In this document: positions 1 to 14,290 of the stretch, piece by piece
Position numbering within the stretch: position 1 is the first letter of the stretch
Layout: every line of letters begins with the position of its first letter
Origin: Bicyclus anynana
Lineage: Eukaryota > Arthropoda > Insecta > Lepidoptera > Nymphalidae
DNA: 64,000 nucleotides
Direction: 5' to 3'
NCBI RefSeq assembly: GCF_947172395.1
Contig: NC_069090.1
Location: 7,140,291 to 7,204,290 of the forward strand
The notes under the pieces: generated by a model
The model's input: only the letters and a program-made list of their open reading frames with translations
Told to the model about the DNA's origin: nothing
The model's database searches: none
Made by a program: the position numbers and the translations under genes

Positions 1-219
1 AATAACTCTAGAATGACTGGATGAATCTGGATGAAATTTAACAAAAGATAAATTAGTCTGGAGAAGAACATAGATTTATTCCAATATACATTGAATCCCG
101 ACACAACTACGAGAATGAATTGGTCACAGCAAGTAAAAAATCTTTTCGTCCGAAATTCCTCAGTGCCTAAAGACAATAAGTCTTCGAACAGTGCGTATTG
201 CCAGTGAACCTATGGTTCT

Positions 220-566
220 GAAACTTGGAGGGAAATTATGGGCCTCTTATGAAGGCTCAGAGTCACACAGCGGGCGATGGAACGAGCTACGCTAGGAGTC
301 TCATTGCGTGATCGAATCAGAAATGAAGAGATCTGCAGATGAACCAAAGTCACCGACGTAGCTCAACGTGGCGCGAAGCTGTAGTGGTAATGGGCGGGGC
401 ACATACTTCGACGTGCCGATGGACGTTGTTGGGTTCCCAAGGTGCTGGAATGGCGACCACTAGAAAGCGCAGTGTTGGTCCATCCCTCACCAGGTGGACG
501 GATGCAGGGCGGCTCAGGATCGTGATGTCTGGAAACCTATATGTCCTGCAGTGGACTTCCATCGAT
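220..566 (+). pseudogene. RTE-type LINE reverse-transcriptase remnant
   Basis: Translation in shifting frames gives QRAMERATLGVSLRDRIRNE, then TKVTDVAQR, WAGH, KVLEWRP and QWTSID-like pieces. This is the C-terminal end of the RTE-clade endonuclease/reverse transcriptase that is abundant in Lepidoptera. Several stops and frameshifts make it dead. Confidence 0.75.
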
Positions 567-1297
567 GATGATTAGGTATGAAGTAAAAAAGTGGTTTTTA
601 CTTCGTTACTAGGGACCCTTAATATTGTTTTTCGGTGAATGATTCAGAACATTAAACTATAAAGCACTTTAGATCGTCCCAAAGTGATAAAACTCATTAA
701 ATCAGCAGCGACAGCGGAGTGAGCAAATAAAACGTGTATATTGCTTCTAACTCACTGACTCCGGAAGTAGGAAACTCTCTCCCCTACGCGTCATGCGTGA
801 TGATACGCCGAGACACTTCGGGATACAAAATAGCCGAGTTAGTAATAACTACTATGCATACAGAACGATTTAATATTAAAGGATTTGCATGGTAATACCT
901 ATATCCTTTGAAGAAGCGTTATCCTCAAAAGATTTGCATGGTGATAGGATTTCTCAAAGGTCATCTTGTTAAGCTTAAGAGCAACTGCTAATAATTAAGA
1001 CCATAAGTTCGATTCTCAATTAACGATTTTTGTGCTTTAGAGTTGAGTCTGGGCTCAATTCGTTGTGGCTTCGGCTGTGGCTGTCATCGAAGTAAATTTT
1101 AACAAAAAATTTGGGAATAGAATCCATATTCACCTGATATACCTAATGCCTGATGGTAAGCAAAGTTGCAGACTTCGGTGTAACGCGCTTGCCTAGATGG
1201 TGCCTATTCACTCCTTTAATATTTTCGATCTTATGGAAAAATAATCTTTGCGGTGCGTATGATCGATGTGGAATACGGGTAAAGCATGAGGCAGTAC

Positions 1298-2014
1298 ATT
1301 GTAGGTCGCGTGTCAGCAAACGTACCCTTCAATCTTCAGCCATCATCCACCGTCAATTAGTACTATAAAAAGCGCATGTGGACCGGGCTGGGAACTCTTC
1401 TCTTAACGGATGAATATAGGTGAATTGAGTTCTTTTATAATGTCTAAAATGCGTAAATAGTTTTTTGGAGATTATAATAAACTAGTATAAAGCTTGTAAC
1501 CCGATACAAACCGCATCTGCGCCAAGTGGCTATTGTGACACATTTCAATGACATGTTGTAAAAAAATACGTGGCTATAGGGAGCAGTGCCAACGTGATTT
1601 ATGGCTTCTCTTGCGTAACTAGGCAATGGATTTTTGCTAATATGTGCAGGAATAATGGTTGCATTATAGAATTGAACCGCGTCAAAATCCTTTTAGGATT
1701 TTTTTCAATATAAATGGTTGTACAGTTGATTCGCTGTTTAGTAAAAGGAAGTATTAACTTATACATCGATGATTATATTTTTTCTACTACTCCGCGTAGA
1801 TTCAACATTGTTGTTTGCGCCGATAAAAATAGCTGTGTTAGTCTAAAGAGTTTGGCTCCCATATTGGCACAAGAGGCTTAGTAATGCTTTTCTTTCACAA
1901 GCCTGGAATTGCAGGTCGCGTTTCAGTAAACGTACCCTTCAATCGTCTGCCGTCATCCACCGTCAATTAGTACTTTAAAAAGCTCATGCGGGTCGGGATG
2001 GGAACTCTTCTCTT
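1298..2014. repeat. Pair of direct repeats, about 110 bp each
   Basis: Block 1298-1406 and block 1907-2014 share long identical words (CGTACCCTTCAATC, CCACCGTCAATTAGTACT, GGGAACTCTTCTCTT) in the same orientation, with their starts 609 bp apart. The unit is not recognised; the intervening DNA is unremarkable. Confidence 0.7.
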
Positions 2015-4328
2015 TTGAATTCGGTTAAAAACTAGAAAACCGGTCGAGTCGCCTGTCACATCTCCATTGACAATAGGGTGTCCATCAGAACAAGTAATTG
2101 GACACGCGTCGCGATAATCTCTCAACAAATAAGCGTATTTGTTATATGGGGTACTTGTTTGGGGATTATGGGTAGGGTGTCCAAGTTTGGTAAACAAAAT
2201 GCTTATTATTATTTTTGAGTTTTCAGAAATTATTTCTTTACCTATTTTTGTAGAATGTATGAACTCTTTGTTGCAGAAATAGTGTACGATTTTCTAAATA
2301 AAATATTATACTTACAATCAGTGTTCATTGTATATGAATATGTATATATAATAATTTATGTAGATATTATTATTAATTATTTGACGCATTGCTCCTATTA
2401 ATGGATTGGTGAAAGAAACTCTACGCTGACGAATCACAATTAAGACCTAGTTCCAATTATATATAGGTCCTCGTATGTGTAACACTTATCAAAAGACTCA
2501 AGTCAGTCACTGTATGTTGCGTCAGTTAAAACAAGGATAAACAGTAAATGAACTAAATTAATACAACGATGGTAGAGACTTGAGAAAGGCAGACTAATTT
2601 TATCAAGAACTTGACAAGAAAATGAATCATAAATAACGACTAACGCTGGTATAATTTATGACATATTGAATTAATTATAGTTGACCATATTCATGACAAA
2701 AACACTAAAACTATTTTAAGTGTTCATTAAGTCCCAGTGCTGCATATAATTTTAAAAAGGAGTCATTTATCAAAATTAGTCTAATTTTAATTCTCCTAAC
2801 CGACGCCACAGAAATCTCATTAATAACTGGCTTAAAATTCGTCTCATCACAATATCCCATTATATTTGTCATTCTACTCACCCCATGCACGGGAGCCTAC
2901 CGACAGTAGCGGTTGGGGGTGCATACATTATTGTCCTTTTGAGATTGCCACCAATTTGTGTGGCGGTCGGCAATAATGCGTTTTCAGATTTTTTATCATT
3001 GAGATATCATATTGCTATCGATATTTTATTTTTATATCTATATGTAAAAGTATTAATTTTTATTCATTGTTGATCATATGTAAAAGCTAAATTGCTAAAT
3101 AATTATAGAACTATTGTTAATGTTTAGTACTAATATTTTAGTACAAGATATCGCGCAATTTTAGGACAAATAATAGAAAATGAAACTACAGAGAGAGCGT
3201 TTTCTAGAGACGTTCAATAAAAAGGATGTCTTTTATATCTAGAAAACATTTCGATTCTCTATAGCTGACCTGAAGACCTAAATTCTAACAAAAGAGCTCC
3301 ACAGTTTTGTCTTTATAAGTCTTTTGTGCGGATACCCATATTCCACTTCTTCTGGCTTTTGAATCCGATGACTCTTGTATTTAATTTACATTGTAACCCT
3401 TAAACGTCCACCAATCTAATACAATCTTCGAAACTAATACCACGAGTAAACTGAAATTTTAGCCGCCCGAAGCATCTTTCACCATAATGATATCAACAAT
3501 ACATTTCTAACGAGCAGAAAATCAATAGTTGTGACGTCATTAAACCGCTAGTCAAATATCTCTTCATAGTGTACCCCGCGGTAACGAAGATAAACATCCC
3601 ATCAAACCATGTGACATGTATATTGAATAGCTACTGGATAATCACCATCTGTACTAGCAGCTCGGAGTACAATGGTCTACAAATGAGGGGGGACCACTTC
3701 AAAACGAGTATTTACGCACTTGTGGTGAATTTGTTTTGAAAACGTTTTGGGTTTTTGCTGGCGAAAAAGATAATGGAACAGAATATTTCAAATATTAAAA
3801 TGCTCAAACGAGTTGCTTTGTATTGTAATAAATTTGGTTCCTTCTGAAACAATCTAACAAATTCCAAACTTAGAAGACAAACCTTTTGTACATTATTCCA
3901 TAGCCCGTAGGAATAAAATATCAAGTTAGTCTGCGAGTCTTTCTTTAAACTTTGAAGTTTTACAAAGAATCTTTCGAAAATTTTTATGTTTGACAATTCA
4001 AAATGAATTATTAAAATTTCATTTGGAACGGTTTGAAACAAACACAAATACTTTTGTAAGACACGTTTAAAGGAAACAATAACGATTACAAAACTGTTAC
4101 AGTTACAGTTTTTGTTATTGTTTCATTTGTTGATCACGTTTTCAAAACTTAACAATAGGTGGTGTGGTGTAGATGAGTCGAATAATTCTTAAAATATTTA
4201 TAATTTCAAATTCTTATAATGTTTTATTACATTGCATTGCAAACATACTTTCTTTACTATTGCATACATACATACTTTCTTTACTATTGCAACGAAGCCG
4301 ACAACTGAAGCTTAAACATGAACTATAA

Positions 4329-4440
4329 AATCTATACTAATATTATAAAGCTTTAAAAATACTATAAGGGTTTGTTTATTTGTTTGATTGAACGCGCTAA
4401 TCTCAGGAACTACTGGTCCGATTTCAAAAATACTACTACT
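4329..4440 (+). mobile_element. Helitron-like fragment (5' end)
   Basis: Starts TCTATACTAATATTATAAAGC and continues through the family words TTTGATTGAACGCGCTAATCTC and GGAACTACTGGTCCGATTT. These are the reverse complement of the fragments at 15.4, 43.5 and 50.2 kb. The TC 5' terminus suits a Helitron. Confidence 0.6.
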
Positions 4441-7414
4441 AATTACCTCACAGGATTCCGTTGTAATAATAATAATAATTATTATTTAATGACATTTAAA
4501 TTATGTCATGTATTTTTATATTATGGAAATGTAACTATAATTAATGAATAAATAAATAAAAGGAAGATTATCCGCATACTCTTACAAAAATTACCAAAGT
4601 GTGGCTACCCCACGCTCATTTATCCTTCGTCACGCGTTCATCCAACATTGCATATATTAGTGCAGATCTGTATTTATACAGACTGCCATGTGCATGTACT
4701 ATAAGTTTAATGCACTTAAATATGTTCTATCTATTGAAATTAAATTTCAAAATGAATATTAAGTATTTGAGTTTTAAACTGGTAAAACAAGCGACTAAAT
4801 TTCGATTCTTTATTCTAAAAATAACGGTTTTTTGATTAATTGGGAAGCCAACGTTACAATGATTAATTCATACTATAATATTAAATCTTAACGGAAAAGA
4901 ACTTAATTATGCTAAATTTTATGGTACAGTTATAGACTAATTTAGCATGCATAATTTCGCTAATTTTTTGTTATCGCTAAGCGCTAATTTACCTAAATTG
5001 CATGACATTTACGACATTGGTACTTTATGTAATGTTGTTTGTAATGTCAAATTACTGTAGCATTGAATTATGTTTAGGTAGGTGTTTATGTTTAGGCTCG
5101 CGTATGGATCGCTTGTACGAAGCTCGGCATTACATATTCATGTTCGAAGACTTAAAACTGTTAACTCTTTAGAGTTGATACTTTAGACAGTATTGGCCAT
5201 AAATTATAAAATATTTTGCTGTCAAACTGTAAAGTTATTGAATACTGAGTCCATTTACTTCAACGAAGTTAAGTTCAAAGTAGTATAACTAATAACTACT
5301 TCTGAACTAATGAAACATTTTAGATAATTAATTGAAAGAGGAATCTCATTAGGATATGTCCTACAAACAACGCAAAGTATATACACCCTATTCTCATTTA
5401 TCCGTCGTCATGCGTTGAATATATTACCCTGAGCAGATCTGTTTGTACAGACTGGACGTGCTCGGTGCTATTGAGGTGTTACTCAGTCCAATAGTCCGTC
5501 CGTAAGTGCCTAATACGACCACATTTACGTATAGAGTTTAAAGCCATTATACGATTTAGTATGTGGAAGGTTTTGTTAAGTTGTCTCGACTGGTGACAGA
5601 AGGGTGGGCTCAATTTTCCAACGCGGAAATGCAGCTAGTATTTTTGCGACCATTCCACGTGCGAATGATTTGTATAGTGATTAGGATAAGTTAGGTTAAG
5701 TTGCCTTTGTATTCTTTCTCAATAAAAAAGACGCTTTTAACAAAACCCATGTGAACTAACAAATAGACAGGTTATATTGCCTATCAGAATATATTACCTA
5801 TAGTTTAGATAAAATTAAAGAAATATATAGATTAAAGATTTTCATATTAAGATATAATATATCGTATTATCGGTATCGAAATGGGTTATAGGGGTTTTTC
5901 TTATAAGAAAAATCTTAGCGTTGGGAAGTTGACGGTATTGGTATACTCTCGTGCCTCGGAGAGCAATTAAAAGCCGTCGGTCCTGTGCATGACCTTTCAC
6001 GGGTCGTGTCGGTCTGCTGTCTATGAAAATAAGTCATTAAAGGATGCATCTGAGTTTGTCCACACGTTTTTGCACTATACTCGTAGTATCCTGCTTACAT
6101 AGTTAATCTCAACATTAGCTGTGGAAACCGTGGCTTAACTCGGTGGGAAGGATAATCGGCAATTTTGTGTTTTTTGATTTTGGATTTTCCGTAAAAAAAG
6201 TACCTATCGAGTGTCTTATTTAAAATATAATAAGTAACTATCTGAATATTTGTTTGACCATAACTTTAAGTGAAAATCTGTCCTAATCATAACATAATCT
6301 ACCTACATAAATAATAAATAGAAAGGGTATATAATAAGCTTGCTAATGGTATTCGCGATTATACGAGTAGATACAGTCCCTTAACTGTGTCAGACAGTTC
6401 TTTTATGCCAAAATTCCTTTGAAGTCGGATATCTACATATAAAGTGGTTTTATATTAAATACCAATAAACCGTCGGTGGCAATTTACCCACGTTACAAAC
6501 TTTATTACCAATTTATTTATTAGTAGGTATGTCTAATTTTCGCCTTCAAATTGTTAATCGTATTGTCATATTATTATTTAATACCTAATTTATGCTTTTT
6601 GTTTTCTTTGCTCTAAATTAGGAGTGGGTAAAGAAAAAAAAATCAACAAATTAGCTTAAAAATTTGCCTGGAAATTTTGGTTTTACGGAGTCTACCAGGT
6701 CAGGCAGTAAATAGTAATATTTTTTTAAGTGAAAAATAATGATTTACCTACTTAATGAAATATGAATTTAAATATTACAATCTACAAACCGGCTCGGTCG
6801 TTTTTGTGGATCGCGATTCGGAATATATAAATGTGAAAGGTCCATCACGAAATCGCGATAACCACTTCATGTACAAAGATGAAATTTGGCAGGGAGGTAG
6901 TTTTTAGTTAGTAGGTATCAGCTAAGAACGGATTTTGCGATAGGGCTGGATTAAGGCGGACTAATGGCAGAAGAAGTCGGGCGTCCGCTAGTATGATATA
7001 GAAAGATCGAGGTTTTTTGAAGTCGGTTAAATGTCCATGTTACCAGGGTGGCATAAAAAACCAAATCCAATCATAGCGGCTGCAAACTTTACCACCACAG
7101 AACTTCATTTTGGCTCCTGAACTGTGTCCCAATCATCGTACCCTCACAATGAACCTTAAAAACCAATCTTGCCAATATTCAAAAACACCACAAAGCCACC
7201 CCTATCAAATATTCATCCCTCGTGCCACAGAAAACCTAATTGCGAATACTGTATCGCCACTTAAATCACCCTTTGTAATGTAAAGGGCGGGGCGACAGCC
7301 ACTACGACGTTTTATTGGTCATTTTGTGAAATGGACTCGGCATGTTTTGAAGGAGTATTGTTTCATAAACTAGTATTATTTTAAAACATTATTAAAATAA
7401 TAGTTAACTTAACG

Positions 7415-7670
7415 TAATTACCGCCATGTGGATTGTTGAGTCAACTATTATAGTTCCGATAGTTGTTTCAGTCAATAGCGAAAAGCTTCGACCAACACCA
7501 TAAGAAGCTTTCGCTGAACTGTTGGATCAAGGGTCGGATACAGAAGGCAGTGATTCTTGAAACGGCGCGTATTGTGTGGAGGTTGCTCACTCTCTTTTTT
7601 AATAAATTTTTAATAATGTTTTTATTATATTTTGTATTGACATTGTTACAAAATTAAAAAAAGGACATAT
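7415..7670 (+). repeat. Dispersed repeat, probable LINE 3' end, copy 1
   Basis: Shares TTACCGCCATG, GTTGAGTCAACTATTAT, AAAAGCTTCGACCAACA and GAAGCTTTC with a second copy at 39940-40270. The frame includes KAVILETARIVWR, which resembles the C-terminus of a jockey-like LINE (from memory, unverified). The AT-rich 3' end suits a retroposon. Confidence 0.5.
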
Positions 7671-8284
7671 AAATAAATGATAAAAAGAATCTTAACCAAA
7701 CATATTTTTTAATATTTCTGTTAGTCTTTTTAAAATAAATAACCTTTACCTATATTTTTAATTGGTCAATCTACAAAATAAATAAATTTATAAACACTTT
7801 TGAAAATTTTTGTCACAGATACTCCCAATATTTAATTATTTAAGGAATTAAAATATTTTTATTTAAAGGATTAACTTGCTTTCTCAGTTTTCACTGCTAA
7901 AATATTTTTATTTTAGCAGTAAAAACTGAGTTGATTGACAGTCAAGTTAAAATTTAACATTTAATACACAATAAAGCTTTCAATTACTAGCTACCTTATT
8001 CCTTATGAAACACACCTTATTCCTTATTTGCAAAATACTGAATCTCCATTTTACATTATCACCCTTCTTGTAATAAAAGGGTGCTTTATAAGAGAACCCT
8101 TTATAATGAAGAGTGTGGCGAAATCGATGCCAGCGTATCAAGTGTATTCAAAGATAATAACAGATATTCCTTGAACATTGATTACATATACACATATGAG
8201 TGCTTCGTATGTGATCTACCACCCTTTCAGACAAGCATTAAGTATATTGTTTGGATTTTTTTAAAAAAACGTTAACTTGTTTTT

Positions 8285-8400
8285 TTAACCGACTTCCAAA
8301 AAGGAGGAGGTTCGACGTTCGGCTGTATCTATGTTTTTTTTTTATGTGTGTCCAGCGAAGTTTTTTTGTTGTGAAGGGTTTGATTTCAGGGTGGTCCCAT
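8285..8400 (+). repeat. Common lepidopteran dispersed repeat (ACCGACTTCCAAAAAGGAGG type)
   Basis: The head AACCGACTTCCAAAAAGGAG followed by CGGCTGTATCTATG is a frequent repeat terminus in moth and butterfly DNA. A reverse-complement copy occurs at 63577-63630. Confidence 0.55.
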
Positions 8401-10082
8401 TTTCTATATTTATATTTATTATTTTGTCTCTTTACTATTTATGCTCCAATGCAAACTACTCTTCCTTTTGGGATAAGGAGCTCGTTAAAGCATTGCGTTA
8501 GCTCAAAAAGGGATAGAGTTAGGGCAGAGTTAGTTTAGGTAAAATACAACACTCATATATCCAAATAGCACGCAATATCTCTGTCCCTTTATTTGTTAAC
8601 CGAAGCGTGGAAAGCCGGCGGCGGGCCTTAGCACCCAATAAAGAGAAGCCGCAGGGTATTTTGGACACCCTTTATTACAAAGGGTGTCACGGCTACCGAG
8701 GTGATTTAATTTGCGCGTTACAGTCTATGGTGGATTACCGAGTCGGCTGTATTAAGACCTTTATGGAGTAGTGGATATAGAGTTGCAAAATTTGAACTTC
8801 ATATCTAAGGGTACTGCATCTCATATAGACAACAAAGCATTGCCAATTCGAAATTATTTATTATTTTAATTTCATCTGATTCAGCCGATTGTGATGAAGT
8901 TTGGTGTACTATTGCCTATGCACGTGTATGAGAAGCTTTGCAATGCATTCCGGGAACTTATAATGTTCTACATGCAACGAAAAAGTGTCTATTAGAATAA
9001 ATACAACTACGAGTATCTAGATTTTAGCGTTTATGGTAGTAAAAGTGTCTATAAATATTACATAGAAATATCTTAAAAGTGTTTAAGCAATGCATTATAC
9101 ACACACTATCGCAACTAGGCTACTCCAACCCTATATAAAAAATATAATAAATGGCCACTATAATATTACTAACTCATCCAATCAAATATATCCATCTCCC
9201 TAAAGACTTGCCCAATGATATGGAGTGCACAGTAATATTTCACGTTCTATATAGTATGATAATTTGTTTTTATTACGTGGCAACCCTCCGTCAATTGAAG
9301 GGATGGATTAGGGTTGTCACGAATCCAATATTTTTATATCTTTTAGTTAATGACGTAAGTTTACGCTTGTCTGATTAAACTAAACGTCGACATTATGTAG
9401 ATATAAATTTTTTATTTTTACTTTTATAAAACAATATTATTTTGATTAATTTTTTTATATTTTTAAACGGATGGACCTCAAATTGTTTTTAACGAAAGCT
9501 GACGAAAGAAGGTTCTGACCTTTGTACGATGAGAGACGTATCAGTATTTTTACGCGCAAAAGTGATTTATCGAGATCTAAAATCTTTACTTGTTTATGCA
9601 ATTACTATTTACAATTTAAAAAAAAACATATGTCTGGGATAAAGTAGGCTATATCAAGTAAGTAGGGCAAACTTTGGTAAATACTAAAGCCACATCATAT
9701 TGGAGAAAGTGAGAAATGTGCCCATTTTATTTTAAAAGAGGGTATCCAAATAATCTTGATATTCTATAGGTTCGGAATTGGAATTTACACCGCAATCCGT
9801 GGATCGTCTAGTGCAGGAATTTCTCACACAGGTACGTGAAGAATGACGTACAATCGTGATTGAAAATACCGTTTTACGGAATCCAATCTGTTACGATACC
9901 CTACTTTGACGTATGTAGGGTAAACCTTAGGAGGTTCTTAACAGCTATAATCTATATTAAATAAAAATCAAACCAGTACGAAGCTAAAATGCGACTGGAT
10001 AAACACAGCTTAAGCGTTTTACGTTTTGTGATTTGTGATATATGCCTGGTTTATAGATGTAAATGGACCCGGTTTGCTCTAA

Positions 10083-10249
10083 TATAGCTTGACAACTTCA
10101 TCCGCAACACTCCCTATGCGCGGGCCGGGGGGCGTGTACCACGACTGATGCACGTCACTTCCCCGCACGCACGATTTCACACCCGCGCAGTCTTTCCCCC
10201 TGTCGCCCGCATATCATGGGAGTGATGTCAACGAACTTGCCAGACTATA
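10083..10249. mobile_element. GC-rich MITE, copy 1
   Basis: Imperfect terminal inverted repeats of about 15 bp (TATAGCTTGACAACTT against TATAGTCTGGCAAGTT, read inward from each end) enclose a GC-rich core with CCCCGCACGCACGATTT and CCCCCTGTCGCCCGCATATC. A second copy with the same ends lies at 17960-18111. Confidence 0.65.
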
Positions 10250-11459
10250 TAGGATTGTAGTATTTTTTTATTTTTGACTAATTTATGACAATATTTTTTA
10301 TGACTACATTTTTTTTATATATTTAGTTTAGTCTAAACTCCGAATACAGTTTTTCTGTATTCTGAGAGTCGAAATAATTGTTAATAAATGTAATTTCTAT
10401 CTTGTATTCATAATTATTTGATTAACTAACTAATCGTAATAGTATGTGATGACCCTAGCATTCCATGTGAATGTGACTACCAGTATCACTTAAATAATTT
10501 ACCCATTATCTGTAATTTCGTTTCGGTAGACCCCACTAGAAACTTTACTTTTGTAAGAAAATAACATTGGACAAATACAAACTTCAACAACATTAGAACC
10601 AAACTTTGATATTGGAAAAACAAAAGTTTACGTAGAAAATACATTATACATAATAAGAAGTAAGCAAAAAAATATTATTAATTAAATCGAGTAGAAGAAA
10701 TGTTTTTATGTAAAAAAAAAACAAAACAAAAGCCTACATGATATTTTTTTTTTAATTTGTTGCACAAACAGCTTAAGAGAATTACAGAAAACCTTAATTA
10801 GCATACTTCCAAAAACCAGGTTAATGTGCCTAATAGCTGACCTTAATTTTCTTCTATGAGCTGATAAAAGCATTACACTTAGTGCAAAATGCTTAGCTTA
10901 AAAGCTTACCTAACATAACCTAATAGAATAATTTCATAGAACCTGGAGTGCCTTGACCAACCATATTTTACTAAGAATGTCTTACCAACACTGGATCCGG
11001 TAGTCATAAACGGCACCATTACTCATAGAGCGTTGAAACAGGATGACATTTCGCATAAAAGAGCGTGAAAGAGACCAATAGTTTTTGATTTACCCTAACT
11101 CTTTCACCACTAAGTAAAATTGGTAACAAAATTGGTGGTTTGTTGTAACACATTACACAAGATATAAAATTTTGTTTGGTTTTGGGTTTGAGTGTGGGAA
11201 TATTGAAATAAACAATGAAAATACCTGAACTTCTAATTTTTTAAATTTAATATAATGTACGAGTATAGGCTTTCTTCTTAGTTTTCATGTTATTTTTCCT
11301 ATGTGAGATTTTGGATAACATTTTACAAATTTTTGCTTTCACACGTAAGGGGCCCTTGTAGTGCGGGGGCCTCGTATTATTGATACGGCTGATACGGCGG
11401 TATATTAAACACATATTATGTGTAGAAGTAAGTGATGCACCTGTTACTTTTCGTATGTT

Positions 11460-11760
11460 TTTTTTTTATTCTTTACAAATTAGCCCTTGACTACAATCTC
11501 ACCTGATGGTAAGTGATGATGCAGTCTAAGATGAAAGCGGGCTTGTTAGGAGGAGGATGAAAATCCACACCCCTTTCGGTTTCTACACGGCGTCGTACCG
11601 GAACGCTAAATCGCTTGGCGGTACGTCTTTGCGGTAGGGTGGTAACTAGCCACGGCCGAAGCCTCCCACCAGCCAGACCTGGACAAATTAAGAAAATCTC
11701 AATCTGCCCAGCCGGGGATCGAACCCAGGACCTCCTTCTTGTAAAAATCCCGTCAAAATG
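11460..11760 (-). mobile_element. tRNA-derived SINE, family B, copy 1
   Basis: The reverse complement has a tRNA B-box-like GGGTTCGATCCCCGGCTGGG, then CCAGGTCTGGCTGGTGGGA, and ends in TGATGGTAAG near an A/T-rich tail. It is paralogous to the plus-strand copy at 44060-44352. Confidence 0.7.
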
Positions 11761-13364
11761 TTGATCAAGGTAACAAGTGTAGTACTTGTTACCTTGCAAT
11801 GAGGCATTACCTGCATACACTAGTCAAGATGAGACCATCACCCAAATCTGTCGGGAAGTTGGTAGTTGGAAATGGGTAGTTTCAGTCAGTTTAATTAAAT
11901 ATACACACTACCTGTGCGTCGCCATTTTCATTTAAATTTCAAACTTTGTTAACACTCTGCTGTGTTTCACTAGATAAAGACACTAAATTTGCATATTAAA
12001 AGTATTAGCTTTACTGTTGAATATCAGGTACGTCACTACTTATTCTGACTTTCCTCTAAGTTTCCTATTGTATAATGTTGCCATATAATACATATGTAGA
12101 CAAGAATATGTATAATATTAATATACAACATGACCTCATCCCCATAAGATTTCGTCGTTGTTCCCATTCATTCTAATAGAGACAGCAATTTTGACGATCT
12201 AAGAAAATTAAGAACGGCGAAAGGAATAGAGTCTTTATATTATTTTAATTATGAACAAATAATTAAAATAATATTAATACGTCTTAATATATATAATGTA
12301 TAGATATTTCATATAGTACCAACTCCTAACACAGTTTTTACACAGTTTTTCAAGTTTGGAGGGGAACGGGAATTTTGGTCATATTAAAGCAAGCGATATG
12401 TATATGATTCTGTAAAATAGTCTATGATATATTACAACAAGTATTATGTGTTGAATAAAACACAGAGCGTTGAGTGAAGAAAGCTTTCCTAATTCTACCT
12501 TAATTCATGTTGTCTATGTTTAAAAACTTACCGAATTCCCTGTTTTTCATACCTGCCTCTTTCTTTATAAGTTTTATCTGTGTCTGTGAATCCACTTCCG
12601 TATTATACTCGTAGTTTACGTGGCGCATGTAACGGAAACTAGAAAATATTTTTACCGTTTCCGCGACATTTGCGAAAATATTAAACTTGTATTGGTCGTA
12701 GCTTAATGTTATATCATGTAGTACTGATAACGCGTTTAACCAAGCAAACAAAAAAATCAGGTTTATAATATTATTAGGTAGATCATTGTATTATTTATGA
12801 ATTTATCTAATATTTAATGTAAGTTCGAAAATGCACTGCAATAGAACAAAGGGGTACTCTAAACATTTCCCTGTTCCATTAGGAGACGACTCGAGATGAT
12901 TGTCTCTGACGTAATACGAGTGGTGTTTTTTCATCAATTGTCGCATTTATTAGGATTCCTCGGGAATCAGCAGCGGAATAAGAAATTCAGAATTACTCGC
13001 AAACTAATTAACCAGTAAGGTTCCATAAGAAAGTAGAACATCAATGTTCCGTCCAACCAAAATTAAAATTAAATTATACCTACTGTTTTTTTTTTATTTT
13101 ATTTAATATCTAATAATAGATACTGTACTAAACGTAAGAGAAGTAGATACATCCAATGAAGATGTAAATGACCTTCTTCCGAACCTCCTTTTTTCTGAAG
13201 ATGCGGTAGAGTCTTTACAAATAGTCAAACTTGACGTCCTGTAAGTGCTTGAAAACTATGCCTACTTGAAATACAACTGACGTACAAAGTACTAAGTTAA
13301 AAATTATCTACATCTTGGTCAGTGGTGATACTTCAGGGCGCAAGTAAAACGCCATCTTCATCAT

Positions 13365-13560
13365 CATATCAATGAACGTCCACTGCAGGACATAGGCCTT
13401 TTGTAGGGACTTCCAAACATCACCGAGCCAACTGCATCCCTGCGACTCGCTTGATGTCGTCAATCCACCTGGTGGGAGGTCGCCATTCCGACACCTTGGG
13501 GCCCCAACTTCCATCAGCTCTTCGAACTATATGCCCCGCCCATTGCTATTTCAGCTGAAG
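13365..13560 (-). pseudogene. RTE-type LINE remnant, antisense
   Basis: The reverse complement reads GGCGACCTCCCACCAGGTGG and CTGCAGTGGACGTTCATTGA, the same family as the fragment at 220-566. Confidence 0.65.
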
Positions 13561-14137
13561 CAAAATGCCAGCTCAGAAGTAATCAAAATGAAAAAAAAAA
13601 AAACACGGCATGATTTTCTGAGGCCCCCTTCCAATGAATTCGCAACGGGCCTCAGATGGTAGTTACGCCACTGATGATGATCCATTTCTCATCCACATTG
13701 TTTTACACTCGAATTCGCCTTAGATTAGTGATTGAGCTCAAATCGGGGCAGGCGAACTTTCATGAACTTCCTTAACGCATTGGTGCCGTTTTAGCGAAGT
13801 TATCCCCATCCTTTGTACGGCGAAATGATAAATTTAGTAGTCGCATTAAAACGCGAAGTTAATTAAAACATAGTTCTGGAATATCACAGAAAATTAACGT
13901 ATGAAGCTTGAAACTATGTCAGTAGAATTTAACGTTCATTCAATTTGATTAAATACTTGTGCAAAGTTTGATTTTTCCGGAAAATTTCTTTCTTTGAGTA
14001 TATGTTTTTTTTTTACTTTTCATTGACGAATCAAGCAGACTTGATTCAGTGTTTTAGGTAAATAGAGAAACCAAAGTTTTAATTGTGCACCTTTCGATAA
14101 GATAAAAGGAAAATTTTAAGATAAAAGAAAAAACGCC

Positions 14138-14290
14138 CTGTTGAGTGTCGGGTAGGGGTAGGTTAGAGGTAAGGAAGGAGAAGAGTAGTGAAGGGGTAGG
14201 GGTATGGTAGGGTAGATGTAGGGTTAGAGTAGCTTATGATAGGGATAGGGTTTCACGCGGCCGAAGTCGCAGGCGTCCGCTACTTGGACA
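14138..14290. repeat. Purine-rich repeat with Helitron-like end
   Basis: Runs of GGGTAGGGGTAGG lead into GAAGTCGCAGGCGTCCGCTAC. The reverse-complement type (CCCTACCCCTACCC next to GCGACTT) recurs at 19270-19390 and 61560-61680, and the GTCCGCTAGT end recurs near 6990. Interpreted as non-autonomous Helitron ends. Confidence 0.5.

Noticed and set aside
3712..4047. 111-codon open frame on the minus strand
   Set aside because: Composition is that expected of AT-rich DNA (Phe, Leu, Ile, Lys, Asn). There is no domain, no splice context and no recognisable homologue.
11491..11820. 109-codon open frame on the minus strand
   Set aside because: It lies almost entirely inside a family B SINE; the tRNA-like head and shared copy at 44 kb explain it.
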